A DNA stretch of 64,000 nucleotides. Origin: Sulfuricurvum sp. (GTDB taxonomy: Bacteria > Campylobacterota > Campylobacteria > Campylobacterales > Sulfurimonadaceae). The stretch lies in assembly GCA_030693335.1 (NCBI GenBank), contig JAUYAU010000004.1:186001-250000 (forward strand), written 5' to 3'. Position 1 is the stretch's first letter. Each line of letters starts with the position of its first letter. The notes below the pieces were generated by a model. That model did no database searches. It was given only the letters and a program-made list of their open reading frames with translations, and was not told the origin of the DNA. Shown here one piece after another: positions 43,010-53,183 of the stretch. A program made the position numbers and the translations under genes.

Positions 43010-44803
43010 GTAACGTTTACGGTCAGTTGGATCCAACCATTTTTTACGGATACGGATACTAAGAGGAGTTACTTCAAGAAGCTCATCATCTTCGATCCAC
43101 TCGAGTGCACGCTCAAGGTTCATATCACGAGGTGGAATAAGTTTGATTGCTTCATCAGCGCCCGATGAACGGACGTTTGACTGTGCTTTTCCTTTGATCG
43201 GGTTAACATCAAGGTCATTGGTACGGCTATGCTCACCAACGATCATCCCTTTGTAAACTTTTGTTTGAGGATTAACAAACAACACGCCGCGCTCTTGCAA
43301 GTTTGCAAGGGAAAACGCCAAGGTAACACCGTCTTCCATAGAAGTCAACGCTCCGTATTGACGGCTCTCAACACCACTTGCAGTGTAAGGGCGGAACTCC
43401 AAGAAAGAGTGATTCATAACACCCTCTCCTTTCGTTTCTGTCAAAAATTGTCCACGGAAACCGATAAGTCCACGCGCAGGGATAACGAACTCAACACGTG
43501 TAAAGCCCTCACCCATTGGAACCATCGCTGTCATTTCTGCTTTACGACGGCCAAGACGCTCGATGATGCTTCCTGCGAAATCTTGAGGAAGGTCAACAAC
43601 GAGGTGCTCAAATGGCTCACATTTGACCCCTTCGATTTCACGAATGATAACTTCAGGACGTCCAATACCGAACTCAAAGCCCTCACGGCGCATGTTCTCT
43701 GCCAAAATAGTGATTTGAAGCTCTCCACGTCCTGAAACTTGGAACTTACCCTCACCGATTACTTCACAACGCATAGCAACGTTGGTGTTCATTTCCGCTT
43801 CAAGACGCTCTTTGATCTTGTTAGAAGTGATGTGCTTTCCTTCTTGACCTGCAAGCGGAGAATCATTAACCGAGAAGAATACATTCAAGGTAGGCTCTTC
43901 AACGTGCATAGGGTCAAGCGGCATAGGGTTGACAGGATCACAAATAGTATCCCCAACGTCTACGGTTTCGATACCTGCAAGGGCTACGATGTCACCTGCT
44001 TCTGCGGTTTGAATCTCCATACGGTTAAGTCCTAGGAATCCGATCAACTTACTGATCTTACCTTTGACCAATTCGCCATCCGCTTTTGCAAGGAGGATAT
44101 TATCGCCCTTAGAAATACGTCCGTTAAAGATACGTGCAATACCGATTTTACCAACGTAGTTATCATAGTCAAGAGTAAAGACTTGTAACTGTGTTGGATT
44201 TTCAGGATCACCTTGTGGCTCAGGGACTTTTTCAAGAATTGTGTTAAACAAACAAGTAAAGTCGCCATCAGGGTCAGCCATGTCGAGTTTTGCAATACCA
44301 TCACGTGCCGCAGCATAGATGATAGGGAAATCAAGCTGATCTTCCGTAGCATCCATAGCAACGAAAAGGTCGAATACTTCGTCAACAACACGCTCAGGAT
44401 CTGCTGATGGTTTGTCAATTTTGTTGATGACAACGATTGGCTTAAGTCCAAGAGCAAGCATCTTCTTAACAACGAACTTAGTCTGAGGCATAACCCCTTC
44501 GTAAGCGTCAACGAGGATCAAAGCCCCGTCAACCATCTTCAAAACACGCTCAACTTCTCCACCGAAATCGGCGTGACCCGGAGTGTCGATAACGTTGATT
44601 TTGTAATCCCCGTAACGAATAGCAGTGTTTTTAGAAAGAATCGTGATTCCACGCTCTTTCTCAAGAGCATTAGAGTCCATTGCTCTTTCATTGACTTGCT
44701 CGTGGCTGCCAAATGTTCCAGATTGCTGAAGCAATCCGTCAACTAGAGTCGTTTTACCATGGTCAACGTGTGCGATGACGGCGATGTTACGAATTTTTTG
44801 CAC
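42998..44803 (-). CDS. typA: ribosome-associated GTPase TypA/BipA
   Basis: 601 residues, translation-factor GTPase. G1 [11 protein letters not shown]3 [14 protein letters not shown]4 NKIDKP; then domain II, an EF-G-like V/III region and the C-terminal domain with '[20 protein letters not shown]' near its start. It assists ribosome assembly and stress-linked translation at low temperature. GTG start at 44803 after AAGGAT. It ends in Ala-Lys-Lys, convergent with the flavoprotein gene and forming the palindrome. Confidence 0.95.
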   Translation of the reverse strand: MQKIRNIAVIAHVDHGKTTLVDGLLQQSGTFGSHEQVNERAMDSNALEKERGITILSKNTAIRYGDYKINVIDTPGHADFGGEVERVLKMVDGALILVDAYEGVMPQTKFVVKKMLALGLKPIVVINKIDKPSADPERVVDEVFDLFVAMDATEDQLDFPIIYAAARDGIAKLDMADPDGDFTCLFNTILEKVPEPQGDPENPTQLQVFTLDYDNYVGKIGIARIFNGRISKGDNILLAKADGELVKGKISKLIGFLGLNRMEIQTAEAGDIVALAGIETVDVGDTICDPVNPMPLDPMHVEEPTLNVFFSVNDSPLAGQEGKHITSNKIKERLEAEMNTNVAMRCEVIGEGKFQVSGRGELQITILAENMRREGFEFGIGRPEVIIREIEGVKCEPFEHLVVDLPQDFAGSIIERLGRRKAEMTAMVPMGEGFTRVEFVIPARGLIGFRGQFLTETKGEGVMNHSFLEFRPYTASGVESRQYGALTSMEDGVTLAFSLANLQERGVLFVNPQTKVYKGMIVGEHSRTNDLDVNPIKGKAQSNVRSSGADEAIKLIPPRDMNLERALEWIEDDELLEVTPLSIRIRKKWLDPTDRKRYAKK

Positions 44804-44891
44804 TGAATATCCTTATAGGTAGGCCGTGATTTTCGCGAATTATACCTTTTTAAAAGTTAAGGATGCTTTAAGTGAGTTTGATACCTTATAT

Positions 44892-44905
44892 GGAATAGCT
44901 TTTGC
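44892..44905 (+). promoter_or_regulatory. sigma-54 promoter upstream of the fliK-like gene
   Basis: GG (44892-44893), ten bases, GC (44904-44905), in the context TGGAATAGCTTTTGCTT, the -24/-12 pattern. It lies 44 bases ahead of the ATG at 44949. Sigma-54 controls hook genes in this phylum, and the site argues against the earlier frame start at 44826. Confidence 0.7.
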
Positions 44906-44948
44906 TTGTTACTATAATCACACTATCTTTTGGTACAAGGATCGCATT

Positions 44949-46376
44949 ATGGTCGTACAAAGCAAAGAAAACAAAGGCTCTGCTTCTCTAGTAGAATTAC
45001 TAGGCGGAACCTCAAAACCAAAAAATGCCAAATCTAATAATGCATTTTCCCAGCTCCTTTCCAGCTTTAACGAGGCAGGAAAGATCAGCAAATCACATGC
45101 TAAAAAAACGGATTTTACAGCGATTATTGATCCTAAAGCAGTTATGGATACCAAAAATGAAACGCTCGTCAATGCAAAATCAGTTGATGTGAAGCCCATA
45201 GATGTTAAAAAACTCAGTGCTAAAGGTTTGAGCGAACTTCTCATGGGTAAAGAGGAAGAAGCGAAGATTCTTCCCAAAGAGCTTCTCAATGCGTTGAGCA
45301 ACGATCAGGTTCATTCTCTTATCCATAAAGCCAAAGAGTATCTAAAAAATGCCATTATGGAAAAATCACCCCAACTCAAAGTCGATGAAAAAGCGATTCC
45401 TAAAACACTCATAGGGCTTGTTGAGCTCGCCCACAAAATAGGCATTGATTTAACCCAAATTACCCTCTCTACCGTGGATAAAGATCTGGCAAGCCCCCTT
45501 AAAGAGTTGCCGACGCCTTTGCTAACCAAGCCCCTTTTGGAGTTTAAAGGTCCCCACAAAGAGGCTCCTATGGAAAATGTCAAAGGGCTTGAAGCTATTG
45601 TACAGCTGCTCAAAGAAACTAAGCTGACCCAAAAAGAAGAAAAAGTAAAAGAAAAAGTAAAAGTAAAAGAAGAAGTCAAAGAAGAAGTAAAACCATCCAA
45701 AGAATCTGTAAAAACTCAGCCGCTGCAATCGCTTCTAAAAGGATTGGAGAAAGCTCAAGAAATCACCGCTGAACTCCCAAAAGAAGTCTTTAAAGAACTT
45801 CCAAAAGCGGTTATTCCCTCTATCCATTCAGAAGCTCTGAGTACCCTTTTGCGTGGGGATCATGAAGGAGAAACTTCTCAGAACAAAGAAGAGGTTAAAC
45901 CACTCAATGAGTCTACCAAAACGCATCAGCCGCTCAAGGCAGACTCTCTCGAAGTCAAAGGCAAAGAAGCCGTCCAAAGTATGCGTCATTTTGCCATCGA
46001 TCTTAAAGAAGCCGCTGAGAGTTACAAGCCACCTTTCACACGTTTGACTATGAAACTCAACCCTGAACGTCTAGGGGAAGTAGATGTAACACTCATACAG
46101 AGAGGGAATAATGTCCATGTCACGATTCAGTCAAACAACACGGCAAGCGTCGCATTCTTAGCGCACAATGCTATGGAGCTTAAAACCCAATTGGCACAAC
46201 AAGGGGTGACGAATGCAACCATGAACTTTATGTCAAATTCGGACAATCAACAGCAAAATTCTCAACAACAGCAACAAAATCAGAATCGTTTTCGCGCTTA
46301 TGCCTCACTCGAAGAACTTCAACACGGCAGCGAAGAGTTAAGTGCTCTTGAAATCATCATTCCGCATTACGCGTAA
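44949..46376 (+). CDS. fliK: flagellar hook-length control protein FliK-like
   Basis: 475 residues. A long, low-complexity N-terminal and middle region (many Lys, Glu, Val; about residues 230-250 a run of EKVKEKVKVKEEVK) is followed by a C-terminal hook-length domain with 'LTMKLNPERLGEVDVTLIQ' and a Gln/Asn-rich tail (NQQQNSQQQQQNQN). FliK measures hook length and switches export. ATG at 44949 follows AAGGA and lies just after the sigma-54 site. First gene of the hook set. Confidence 0.8.
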   Translation: MVVQSKENKGSASLVELLGGTSKPKNAKSNNAFSQLLSSFNEAGKISKSHAKKTDFTAIIDPKAVMDTKNETLVNAKSVDVKPIDVKKLSAKGLSELLMGKEEEAKILPKELLNALSNDQVHSLIHKAKEYLKNAIMEKSPQLKVDEKAIPKTLIGLVELAHKIGIDLTQITLSTVDKDLASPLKELPTPLLTKPLLEFKGPHKEAPMENVKGLEAIVQLLKETKLTQKEEKVKEKVKVKEEVKEEVKPSKESVKTQPLQSLLKGLEKAQEITAELPKEVFKELPKAVIPSIHSEALSTLLRGDHEGETSQNKEEVKPLNESTKTHQPLKADSLEVKGKEAVQSMRHFAIDLKEAAESYKPPFTRLTMKLNPERLGEVDVTLIQRGNNVHVTIQSNNTASVAFLAHNAMELKTQLAQQGVTNATMNFMSNSDNQQQNSQQQQQNQNRFRAYASLEELQHGSEELSALEIIIPHYA

Positions 46377-46391
46377 CACAAGGAGAATATT

Positions 46392-47060
46392 ATGGCAATC
46401 AATTCAGTAGGCAATAATGCGGCTACGGCCCCTTCATCCCCGGCTGTCAATCCTAAAGGTATCTTAGGCAAAGACGATTTTCTCAAACTGTTGCTCTTAC
46501 AGCTTAAATACCAAGACCCAACCTCACCTATGGACAGTGAAAAGATTTTAACGCAAACCGCACAACTAGCGTCTCTTGAATCTTCTGAAAATACCAATAA
46601 ATCGTTGGCGACTCTCGCAACATCCCTGGCTGCATCGATGCAGTTTTCTACCATTTCTGCTATTGGAAAGATTGCGGATACCGGCAGTAATGCGGTTGTT
46701 TTTGAAGGAAACGGGTTAAGCAATTTTGAACTTTATTTTCCTCACAATGCTCGCAACGGCTCCATTAATATAGTCGATTTGAATGGCGACATCCTCAAAA
46801 CCATCCCACTAGAAAGTCAAGTGGCAGGAGTCAACAAGTTTACATGGAATGGTTCAGATAATGATGGAAATACAGTGAAAGCAGGCATCTACTATGTCGA
46901 AGCTAATTATACGGATATGGAAGGTGAAAGCCGCTATACACGTGTTGGAACTTATCCCATTGAATCAGTCCGCTTCGACAATGGTAAAGCATCTGTTAAA
47001 ATAGGTTCAAATTACGTTCCTTTTGAATCAATCAAAGAGATTGTAGGAGGTTGGTCGTGA
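46392..47060 (+). CDS. flgD: flagellar hook assembly scaffold FlgD
   Basis: 222 residues. N-terminal FlgD signature 'GKDDFLKLLLLQLKYQDPTSPMDSE', a Ser/Ala-rich linker, then a FlgD Ig/Tudor-like domain with 'KFTWNGSDNDGNTVKAGIYYVEA'. It caps the hook and lets FlgE subunits assemble. Starts 15 bases after fliK with AAGGAG ahead; overlaps the next gene by 4 bases. Confidence 0.93.
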   Translation: MAINSVGNNAATAPSSPAVNPKGILGKDDFLKLLLLQLKYQDPTSPMDSEKILTQTAQLASLESSENTNKSLATLATSLAASMQFSTISAIGKIADTGSNAVVFEGNGLSNFELYFPHNARNGSINIVDLNGDILKTIPLESQVAGVNKFTWNGSDNDGNTVKAGIYYVEANYTDMEGESRYTRVGTYPIESVRFDNGKASVKIGSNYVPFESIKEIVGGWS

Positions 47061-48364
47061 CACATGGGTATTATGCAGGATTGTCCGGAATACAAACGCA
47101 CCAATACGGATTGGACGTTGTTTCGGATAATTTAGCCAACGTCAACACAATCGGTTACCGTGGTTCTAACACGGAATTTGCTTCTCTCCTCTCTACTAGA
47201 GTTGTCAGTGCTGGAGCCAAAACTCCTACCTCTAATGATCTCGAAGCAGGTGTGCGCCTTCAAGCCACCACCATGAATACCACAAGCGGTACACTTATTA
47301 ATACGGATCGTTTTAACGATCTTTCTATCGGTGGAAATGGATGGTTCGGTGTTGTTTCGGGAACCAATAATTATTTTACACGTGCAGGTAATTTTGTCTT
47401 TGATGAGTACCAGAAGATCCCAGGTCAAATCAATTCCTCCATAGCGCGACTTACAACGGGCGATGGCATGTACGTCACAGGAACAGCCCTTGGAAACTAT
47501 ACTTATGATGCTGCGCTAAAGTCATTTGTTATTGGGCCTGTTACAAACAATGTCCCTCTTGCTGCAGTTAACTCTCAGGGACCATTAGAATTTCCTACAC
47601 TCTTAAAATACCCTGCACAGCCTACAACCATTACCAAATTTGCAGCCAATCTCGGATTTGATCCTGAAACTCGTATTATGAGCGCAGATGCCATCAGTGC
47701 AAATAATGATCGGAATCGTGTAAAACTCGTCTTTACCCAAAGTGCTATTCAACCCGTAACCGGTGTTGCATGGGACATCGCAGCAACCGTAACGTCCAAT
47801 GATGGCACTACCGTTTACGATACACAAAGCGGTCAGGCTATCTTCGGTGCATTAGGAATCCTTCAAACGTCAACATTACCAACGATGAACAATGACGGCT
47901 CCCCGGTTACAATTGATTTATCAAGCTATCTTGGGGGAATTACTTCCAGTGCGGGTGTCCCTATTACGGCTTCCTCTTTATCAGACGGAACACTGGGAGG
48001 AACTCTTACTAAATACGGAATCAGCCCTGATGGAACCATCATCGCCGATTTTTCCAATGGTCGCCAAAGCGCTATCGGGCGTGTAGCGGTTTATCATTTT
48101 CAAAACGAGCAGGGATTGGAGCGTAATGGGGGAACCTTGTACACTCAAAGCTCAAACAGCGGAGCACCTACCTTTTGGACAGATCAAAACGGTAATGCGA
48201 TTACAGGTGCCAAAATCACCAGTGGACAGTTGGAAAACTCCAATGTCCGTCTCGACGTAGGGCTCACCGACATGATTATCTTGCAACGTGCTTATCAGGC
48301 CAATGCCAAGACGATAACAACGGTCGATGAGATGATCCAAAAAGCATTGCAAATGCGACGCTAA
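47057..48364 (+). CDS. FlgE-type flagellar hook-basal body protein
   Basis: 435 residues. Starts MTHGYYAGLSGIQTHQYGLDVVSDNLANVNT, the rod/hook N-terminus, and ends in LTDMIILQRAYQANAKTITT, the C-terminal helix motif. The GTG at 47057 follows AGGAGG and overlaps the flgD stop (GTGA). It is smaller than the second FlgE (718 aa). May be a distal or minor hook subunit, or a shorter FlgE paralogue. In the fliK-flgD operon. Confidence 0.82.
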   Translation: MTHGYYAGLSGIQTHQYGLDVVSDNLANVNTIGYRGSNTEFASLLSTRVVSAGAKTPTSNDLEAGVRLQATTMNTTSGTLINTDRFNDLSIGGNGWFGVVSGTNNYFTRAGNFVFDEYQKIPGQINSSIARLTTGDGMYVTGTALGNYTYDAALKSFVIGPVTNNVPLAAVNSQGPLEFPTLLKYPAQPTTITKFAANLGFDPETRIMSADAISANNDRNRVKLVFTQSAIQPVTGVAWDIAATVTSNDGTTVYDTQSGQAIFGALGILQTSTLPTMNNDGSPVTIDLSSYLGGITSSAGVPITASSLSDGTLGGTLTKYGISPDGTIIADFSNGRQSAIGRVAVYHFQNEQGLERNGGTLYTQSSNSGAPTFWTDQNGNAITGAKITSGQLENSNVRLDVGLTDMIILQRAYQANAKTITTVDEMIQKALQMRR

Positions 48365-48368
48365 TTTT

Positions 48369-48382
48369 GGAATATTTATTGC
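48369..48382 (+). promoter_or_regulatory. sigma-54 promoter upstream of flgE
   Basis: GG (48369-48370), ten bases, GC (48381-48382): TTTTGGAATATTTATTGCTT. This matches the -24/-12 consensus closely. It lies 36 bases ahead of the flgE ATG at 48418. Its presence shows that flgE has its own RpoN promoter besides read-through from fliK. Confidence 0.75.
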
Positions 48383-48417
48383 TTATAAATTATACTTTGT
48401 AACGAAAAGGAACTATC

Positions 48418-50574
48418 ATGTTACGATCACTCTTTGCGGGCGTCACCGGATTGCAAGCACACCAAATCGCGATGGACGTCGAGTCCAACAATATTGCCAA
48501 CGTTAATACGATTGGATTTAAGTACTCTCGTGCCAATTTCTCTGATTTGCTGGCACAAACAGCACAAATCGCTACGGCACCGCAAGGAGACTTGGGGGGT
48601 AAGAATGCCGTTCAGATCGGATTAGGTACGACCATCAACTCCGTTACCCGTATCATGACTCAAGGCTCTATCCAAAATACCGATAAAAATACCGATGTCG
48701 CAATTCAAGGGGATGGATTTTTTATCGTCAGCTCCGATAGAGGTAGTACGTACAAATACAGCCGTTCCGGAGATTTCAAATTTGATGCCAAAGGAAATTT
48801 TGTTGACAATGGCGGATTCGTTGTACAAGGATGGGTACGTGATGAAATAACCGGAAAAGTTGACTCCACAGCACCGATCACCAACATCAACATCCCGCCA
48901 GGACTTACCACCCCTGCTAATCCATCCGCCGTCGTCACGCTCAAAGCAAATCTCGACTCGGGTGAAACAGTAGAGACGTTTAATCCAACCAAGGAGATGA
49001 CCACCTATAATCTGACTGACTACTTGGCATATGTCGGTGGTGCTGTAACTCCTCAAGCATTGACAGCCAATGCGATCCGTACAGCGAATACCAATGCTTC
49101 GGAAGACATGAAAGTTATGTTTAATGAACAGGGCCGATCCATGATAATGCAAGCCGGACAAGGTGTTTGGATCAGCTATAAACCTGCCGTAGAAAATGCA
49201 ACCATTACCGATGTTCAAGGGGCATTTACGTTTGATCTCAACGGAACAACCATAACTGGCACCACTCCAGGTATCATCCCAGCAGATAATGCAGGCTATA
49301 TTGCGCAGCAGATCAATGCTAAAACAGCATTAACAGGTGTCGTTGCAACTGTCGGTGCCTTAGGTGCCTTGGTACTTACCAACGACAATGCACGCTCAAG
49401 TAATCTGGATGCTACTAAAAATATTAGAATTACCAATACTGGCGGTGCTGCCGTTGGTATTGCTAATACCGTTGCAACCACAACCAACACGACAGCATAC
49501 AACTACACCTATGCATCCAATGCAGTTGACTTGGCCAATATTGCAGCGCCTATCGACACCACGTTTAGAACAACTGAACAGCTGCGAATCATCATGCAGG
49601 AGCATGCTCAGCTTATTACAGGTTCAAGAGGCATTGAAGTCATTATAAATAATGAAGGACAGTATAAATTTACCAACAATAACGATGGCGATGCGACCCA
49701 AGAAGATCTCAGACTGCAAGTCACCGCATACAGTTCTTCAGCTACCAACATAACTGCCAATACACGTTTCACCCAAGTCATGCAAGCAATTGATGGTACC
49801 CTCATTGAAGGAAGCACAGGTATTCGTCTCTCACAATCCCTTAATGCTGCTACACACTCAGCGAGTATCGATATCTACGATTCACTGGGAAGTAAACATA
49901 CCCTCAAGATGGATTTTCGCAAGACCGGTGTCGATGCCGTAACCGGAGCTACGTGGAGCATGAAACTCTCCGTCCCTGCACCTGGTGAGATCAATACCAT
50001 TGCACCTCTCAATGAAATTAGCGGTCAGGTCAGCTTTGGACCTGATGGTGCACTTTCATCGTATACACCGACCAATGTCAACTTTACCGGGAACAACGGA
50101 TCTTCACCGAATCAGAATGTCAATATCAACCTGGGAACGTCCAACGCATTTGATGGTATCACGAGTTTCGATGCAACATCGGGAACCAGTGGTATTTCAC
50201 AAGATGGTTTCCCGGGAGGAGATATCGTAGGTATCCGTATTGACCAAAGCGGTACGCTGATTGGATCGTTTTCAAACGGACGCTCATTTGGTCTCGCACA
50301 AATCGGGATGGCAAAGTTTACGAATAACGAAGGTTTAGTTGCAGATGGCGGAAATGTTTTCTTGCAATCTGCCAACTCCGGGGATCCTATCATCGGAACG
50401 GCGGCAACTGCGGGACGCGGATTTATGCAGTCTTCGGCACTCGAAGCCTCCAACGTTGATTTGTCTAAATCATTGACGAACCTCATCATTATTCAACGGG
50501 GTTATCAGGCCAACGGTAAAACCATTACCACATCCGATACGCTTTTGGAAACATTGCTGGGAATTAAACGATAA
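48418..50574 (+). CDS. flgE: flagellar hook protein FlgE
   Basis: 718 residues, the large FlgE typical of Campylobacterota. N-terminal LRSLFAGVTGLQAHQ and NNIANVNTIGFKYSR; C-terminal SKSLTNLIIIQRGYQANGKTI. Large variable surface domains fill the middle (about 200-580). Polymerises to the hook joining rod and filament. AAGGAA precedes the ATG. The sigma-54 site lies just upstream. The 156 bases after the stop hold an imperfect hairpin but no clear gene. Confidence 0.93.
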   Translation: MLRSLFAGVTGLQAHQIAMDVESNNIANVNTIGFKYSRANFSDLLAQTAQIATAPQGDLGGKNAVQIGLGTTINSVTRIMTQGSIQNTDKNTDVAIQGDGFFIVSSDRGSTYKYSRSGDFKFDAKGNFVDNGGFVVQGWVRDEITGKVDSTAPITNINIPPGLTTPANPSAVVTLKANLDSGETVETFNPTKEMTTYNLTDYLAYVGGAVTPQALTANAIRTANTNASEDMKVMFNEQGRSMIMQAGQGVWISYKPAVENATITDVQGAFTFDLNGTTITGTTPGIIPADNAGYIAQQINAKTALTGVVATVGALGALVLTNDNARSSNLDATKNIRITNTGGAAVGIANTVATTTNTTAYNYTYASNAVDLANIAAPIDTTFRTTEQLRIIMQEHAQLITGSRGIEVIINNEGQYKFTNNNDGDATQEDLRLQVTAYSSSATNITANTRFTQVMQAIDGTLIEGSTGIRLSQSLNAATHSASIDIYDSLGSKHTLKMDFRKTGVDAVTGATWSMKLSVPAPGEINTIAPLNEISGQVSFGPDGALSSYTPTNVNFTGNNGSSPNQNVNINLGTSNAFDGITSFDATSGTSGISQDGFPGGDIVGIRIDQSGTLIGSFSNGRSFGLAQIGMAKFTNNEGLVADGGNVFLQSANSGDPIIGTAATAGRGFMQSSALEASNVDLSKSLTNLIIIQRGYQANGKTITTSDTLLETLLGIKR

Positions 50575-50736
50575 TTTTTAGGAGGATAGCCGCCGAGGGA
50601 GAAGCTCGACGTGCTTGAAACTTAAGGAGTATACAAAAGAAAATGAAAAAGCCCCTTTGACGCTGCTGTTGTCAAGTGGGATAATGAAATTATGCGCCAC
50701 TAAAGTAAACGAATGGTAATACAGCTATAATTGCAC

Positions 50737-51243
50737 ATGCGATGGCGAACCCTCAAAAAAACAAAACACTCAGCCCCCACCAAAAGCGCTTCCGTCAACT
50801 ATGCCCCATTTTCTGCCCGAATACTCGCATTTTTAACGGATGTCTTCATGATTGGTTTACCTATTTCTCTGATTCTAACGGCTACTTTCGGATACGACCA
50901 AATGCATACAGCCGGGGCCATAGATGTGATTACTCATAATCAAGCAGCCCTCAGAAATTCACCAAACCCCCTAAGTTCGATTCTCCAAATCATTTTATTT
51001 ATGGCAATCACCGTAGAGCTATGGCATCGGTACACCCAAACGCCTGGAAAAAAGCTGGCACGTATTTGTGTTGTGGATGCTATAACACTCAAGCGCGCTC
51101 CCTACTGGAAGCTCTTTTTACGATTTATAGGCTATTTTTTCTCACTCATTTCGATAGTCGGATTTTTTATCGGATTCTTTCGTAACGATAAACGCTGTTT
51201 GCATGATCTGCTAAGCGGTACTGCCGTGATACGTGAAGCGTAG
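50737..51243 (+). CDS. RDD-family membrane protein
   Basis: 168 residues. An RDD domain with ARILAFLTDVFMIGLPISLIL (the R and D pair), a loop and 'TPGKKLARICVVDAITLKRAPY', and hydrophobic helices at about 30-52, 90-108 and 128-150. RDD proteins are small inner-membrane proteins, sometimes linked to ion stress. The ATG at 50737 or a TTG at 50731 are both possible; the ribosome site is weak. Followed by the MFS gene with only one base between. Confidence 0.8.
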   Translation: MRWRTLKKTKHSAPTKSASVNYAPFSARILAFLTDVFMIGLPISLILTATFGYDQMHTAGAIDVITHNQAALRNSPNPLSSILQIILFMAITVELWHRYTQTPGKKLARICVVDAITLKRAPYWKLFLRFIGYFFSLISIVGFFIGFFRNDKRCLHDLLSGTAVIREA

Positions 51244-51244
51244 C

Positions 51245-52348
51245 ATGTCTCTCATTATCGGAGTTTTCTACTTTTTTTATTTTGCCCTTATCGGTGTACA
51301 TATTATTTTCGTTCCTAAAATTCTCTCCATGGTCGGATACTCTGCTATGGATATCGGCATTATTTTTGCCTCTGCTCCGCTGGTACGCTTTATTGTCCCC
51401 TTTTTATTTCTAAAAGGGTTTAAACTTGATCACAAAGTATTTGTAGCAGCACTCATTTTCATGGTATTGGGAGCAATTGGGTTTTATCCTGCCCTCACCT
51501 TTTTTTGGCCACTGCTCATCAGCAATATCATTTTTGGCATCGGTATCTCATTACTGCTTCCTTACATCGAAGTCATCGCTCTTGATCACATCGGAAAAGA
51601 ATCCTACGGGAAAATCCGTCTATTTGGATCACTGGGGTTCATTGCCGTAGCATTAGTCCTTGTCCGTTATCTGGATGAGCCTAAAATAGGTATAAGTTTT
51701 TTAATTGCCATGGCATTGGCCACAAGTGTATTTGGAGCTTTTGCCGGCTCTTTGGAACATAAAAAGAGCGCTGCTGTCTCTGCAATAAGTGAAAAGCTTC
51801 AATCCTTTAATCCCTTAACCCATCTAAGCCTCTGGATAGGCTTCTTGCTGATGCAAGTGAGCTTTGGCCCTTTTTACAATTTTTTTACCATTTATACTAC
51901 AGACAACGGTGTCTCTTTGGATATGACGGTATGGCTGTGGAGCTTTGGTGTACTCGCTGAAATTATGATGTTTTATTTTCAGGGACCTCTTTTACGCTCT
52001 AATCTTCCTAGGCTTTTAGTCATCACCGCCCTCTTCACATCCCTTAGATGGATGATCGTTGCCCTTTTCCCTGACAATCTCACCCTTCTCTTTCTCTCCC
52101 AAAGCTTGCATGCTTTGAGTTTTGCACTGTTTCATACGGCAGCGATTACCATTTTATTCTCTCTGTACCATTCAAAACGGCTTGCACAACAATTTTTCTT
52201 TGGTATTTCGTATGGTTTAGGGGGATTTTTGGGAGCATTAAGCGCTGGCGTATTGTATCAATATACTCCGGACTGGCTATTTACAGGAGGCGCAATTGCT
52301 GCTTTTGGCGCCACAATTGCCTTTAGAATTCATCTCAAAAAACAGTAG
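51245..52348 (+). CDS. MFS transporter
   Basis: 367 residues with about 11-12 hydrophobic helices. Family features: 'GIIFASAPLVRFIVPFLF' and 'GKIRLFGSLGFIAVALVLV', as in MFS_1-like (nucleoside/sugar-type) members. Substrate unknown. The ATG at 51245 follows the RDD stop; the frame start GTG 51233 overlaps it. Convergent with mscS, 14-base overlap. Confidence 0.82.
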   Translation: MSLIIGVFYFFYFALIGVHIIFVPKILSMVGYSAMDIGIIFASAPLVRFIVPFLFLKGFKLDHKVFVAALIFMVLGAIGFYPALTFFWPLLISNIIFGIGISLLLPYIEVIALDHIGKESYGKIRLFGSLGFIAVALVLVRYLDEPKIGISFLIAMALATSVFGAFAGSLEHKKSAAVSAISEKLQSFNPLTHLSLWIGFLLMQVSFGPFYNFFTIYTTDNGVSLDMTVWLWSFGVLAEIMMFYFQGPLLRSNLPRLLVITALFTSLRWMIVALFPDNLTLLFLSQSLHALSFALFHTAAITILFSLYHSKRLAQQFFFGISYGLGGFLGALSAGVLYQYTPDWLFTGGAIAAFGATIAFRIHLKKQ

Positions 52349-53171
52349 GTAATTCTCCTCGTCGAACATGTAAATCCATCTGAGGAAACGGTATTGAGAT
52401 CTTATGCTTGTCAAATTCAAGCTTGACCGATTCGGTAATCTCAAACTTTATATCCCAATACTCTTCAGCAGCAACCCAAGGACGTGCGTACAGCTGTACA
52501 GAGTTATCTGCAAGTGCCCCGACAACGACAACAGGAGCAGGCTCTTTTAGGATCTTCGGATGCGACAGCAATACGTTCATAATGACTTCTTTAGAGAATT
52601 TCACATCATCTTTGTAATCAATATCAAACACCATATCAATTCGACGTCGATTGTTACTCGTATAATTGATAATGTTACCTGCGATCAATGCACCATTGGG
52701 GACAATGATAGAACGGTTATCTGCCGTTGTAAGGGTAGTTGAAAAAAGGTTCATGGCATGCACAACCCCCTGAACACCCGAAGCTTCTATATAGTCTCCT
52801 ACTTTAAACGGCTTGAAGAAAATAATCAAGATCGCCGCACCAACGTTTGAAAGAGTATCTTTAAGTGCCAATCCCACCGCAAGTCCTGCCGCACCAAAGA
52901 CTGCCACAAAGGAGGTTGTTTCAACTCCCAAATTTCCAATGGAAGCGATCACGATGACAATGATTAAAGCGACATACGTCCCATTGGCTACAAAGGAAAT
53001 CAGTGTTTGGTCAACGTGGGCTTTGCCCATTCCCTTTTTGATCAAGGTTACGATTTGACTTGCAATCCATCGTCCGATTAAGAATATAAGAAGAGAACCC
53101 AGAATTTTTATTCCGTACTCCGTCCCATATTGGAGGGCTAAATCTGTATATTTCTCCAGTTTTGCCACCAT
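52335..53171 (-). CDS. mscS: small-conductance mechanosensitive channel MscS
   Basis: 278 residues. Three N-terminal helices, the last with the glycine-alanine pore helix 'AVFGAAGLAVGLALKDTLSN', then the conserved beta domain 'FKVGDYIEASGVQGVVHAMN' and a C-terminal domain. Opens under membrane tension to release solutes. Standard length. Its 3' end overlaps the MFS gene by 14 bases (convergent). Confidence 0.92.
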   Translation of the reverse strand: MVAKLEKYTDLALQYGTEYGIKILGSLLIFLIGRWIASQIVTLIKKGMGKAHVDQTLISFVANGTYVALIIVIVIASIGNLGVETTSFVAVFGAAGLAVGLALKDTLSNVGAAILIIFFKPFKVGDYIEASGVQGVVHAMNLFSTTLTTADNRSIIVPNGALIAGNIINYTSNNRRRIDMVFDIDYKDDVKFSKEVIMNVLLSHPKILKEPAPVVVVGALADNSVQLYARPWVAAEEYWDIKFEITESVKLEFDKHKISIPFPQMDLHVRRGELPTVF

Positions 53172-53183
53172 AAATATTTCTCC

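Noticed and set aside
44044-44511. A 155-residue ORF inside typA in another frame on the same strand
   Set aside because: Low-complexity, leucine- and serine-rich shadow of the secure typA frame; no ribosome site.
48622-49218. A 198-residue ORF antisense to flgE
   Set aside because: Composition of a shadow frame; flgE coding is certain there.
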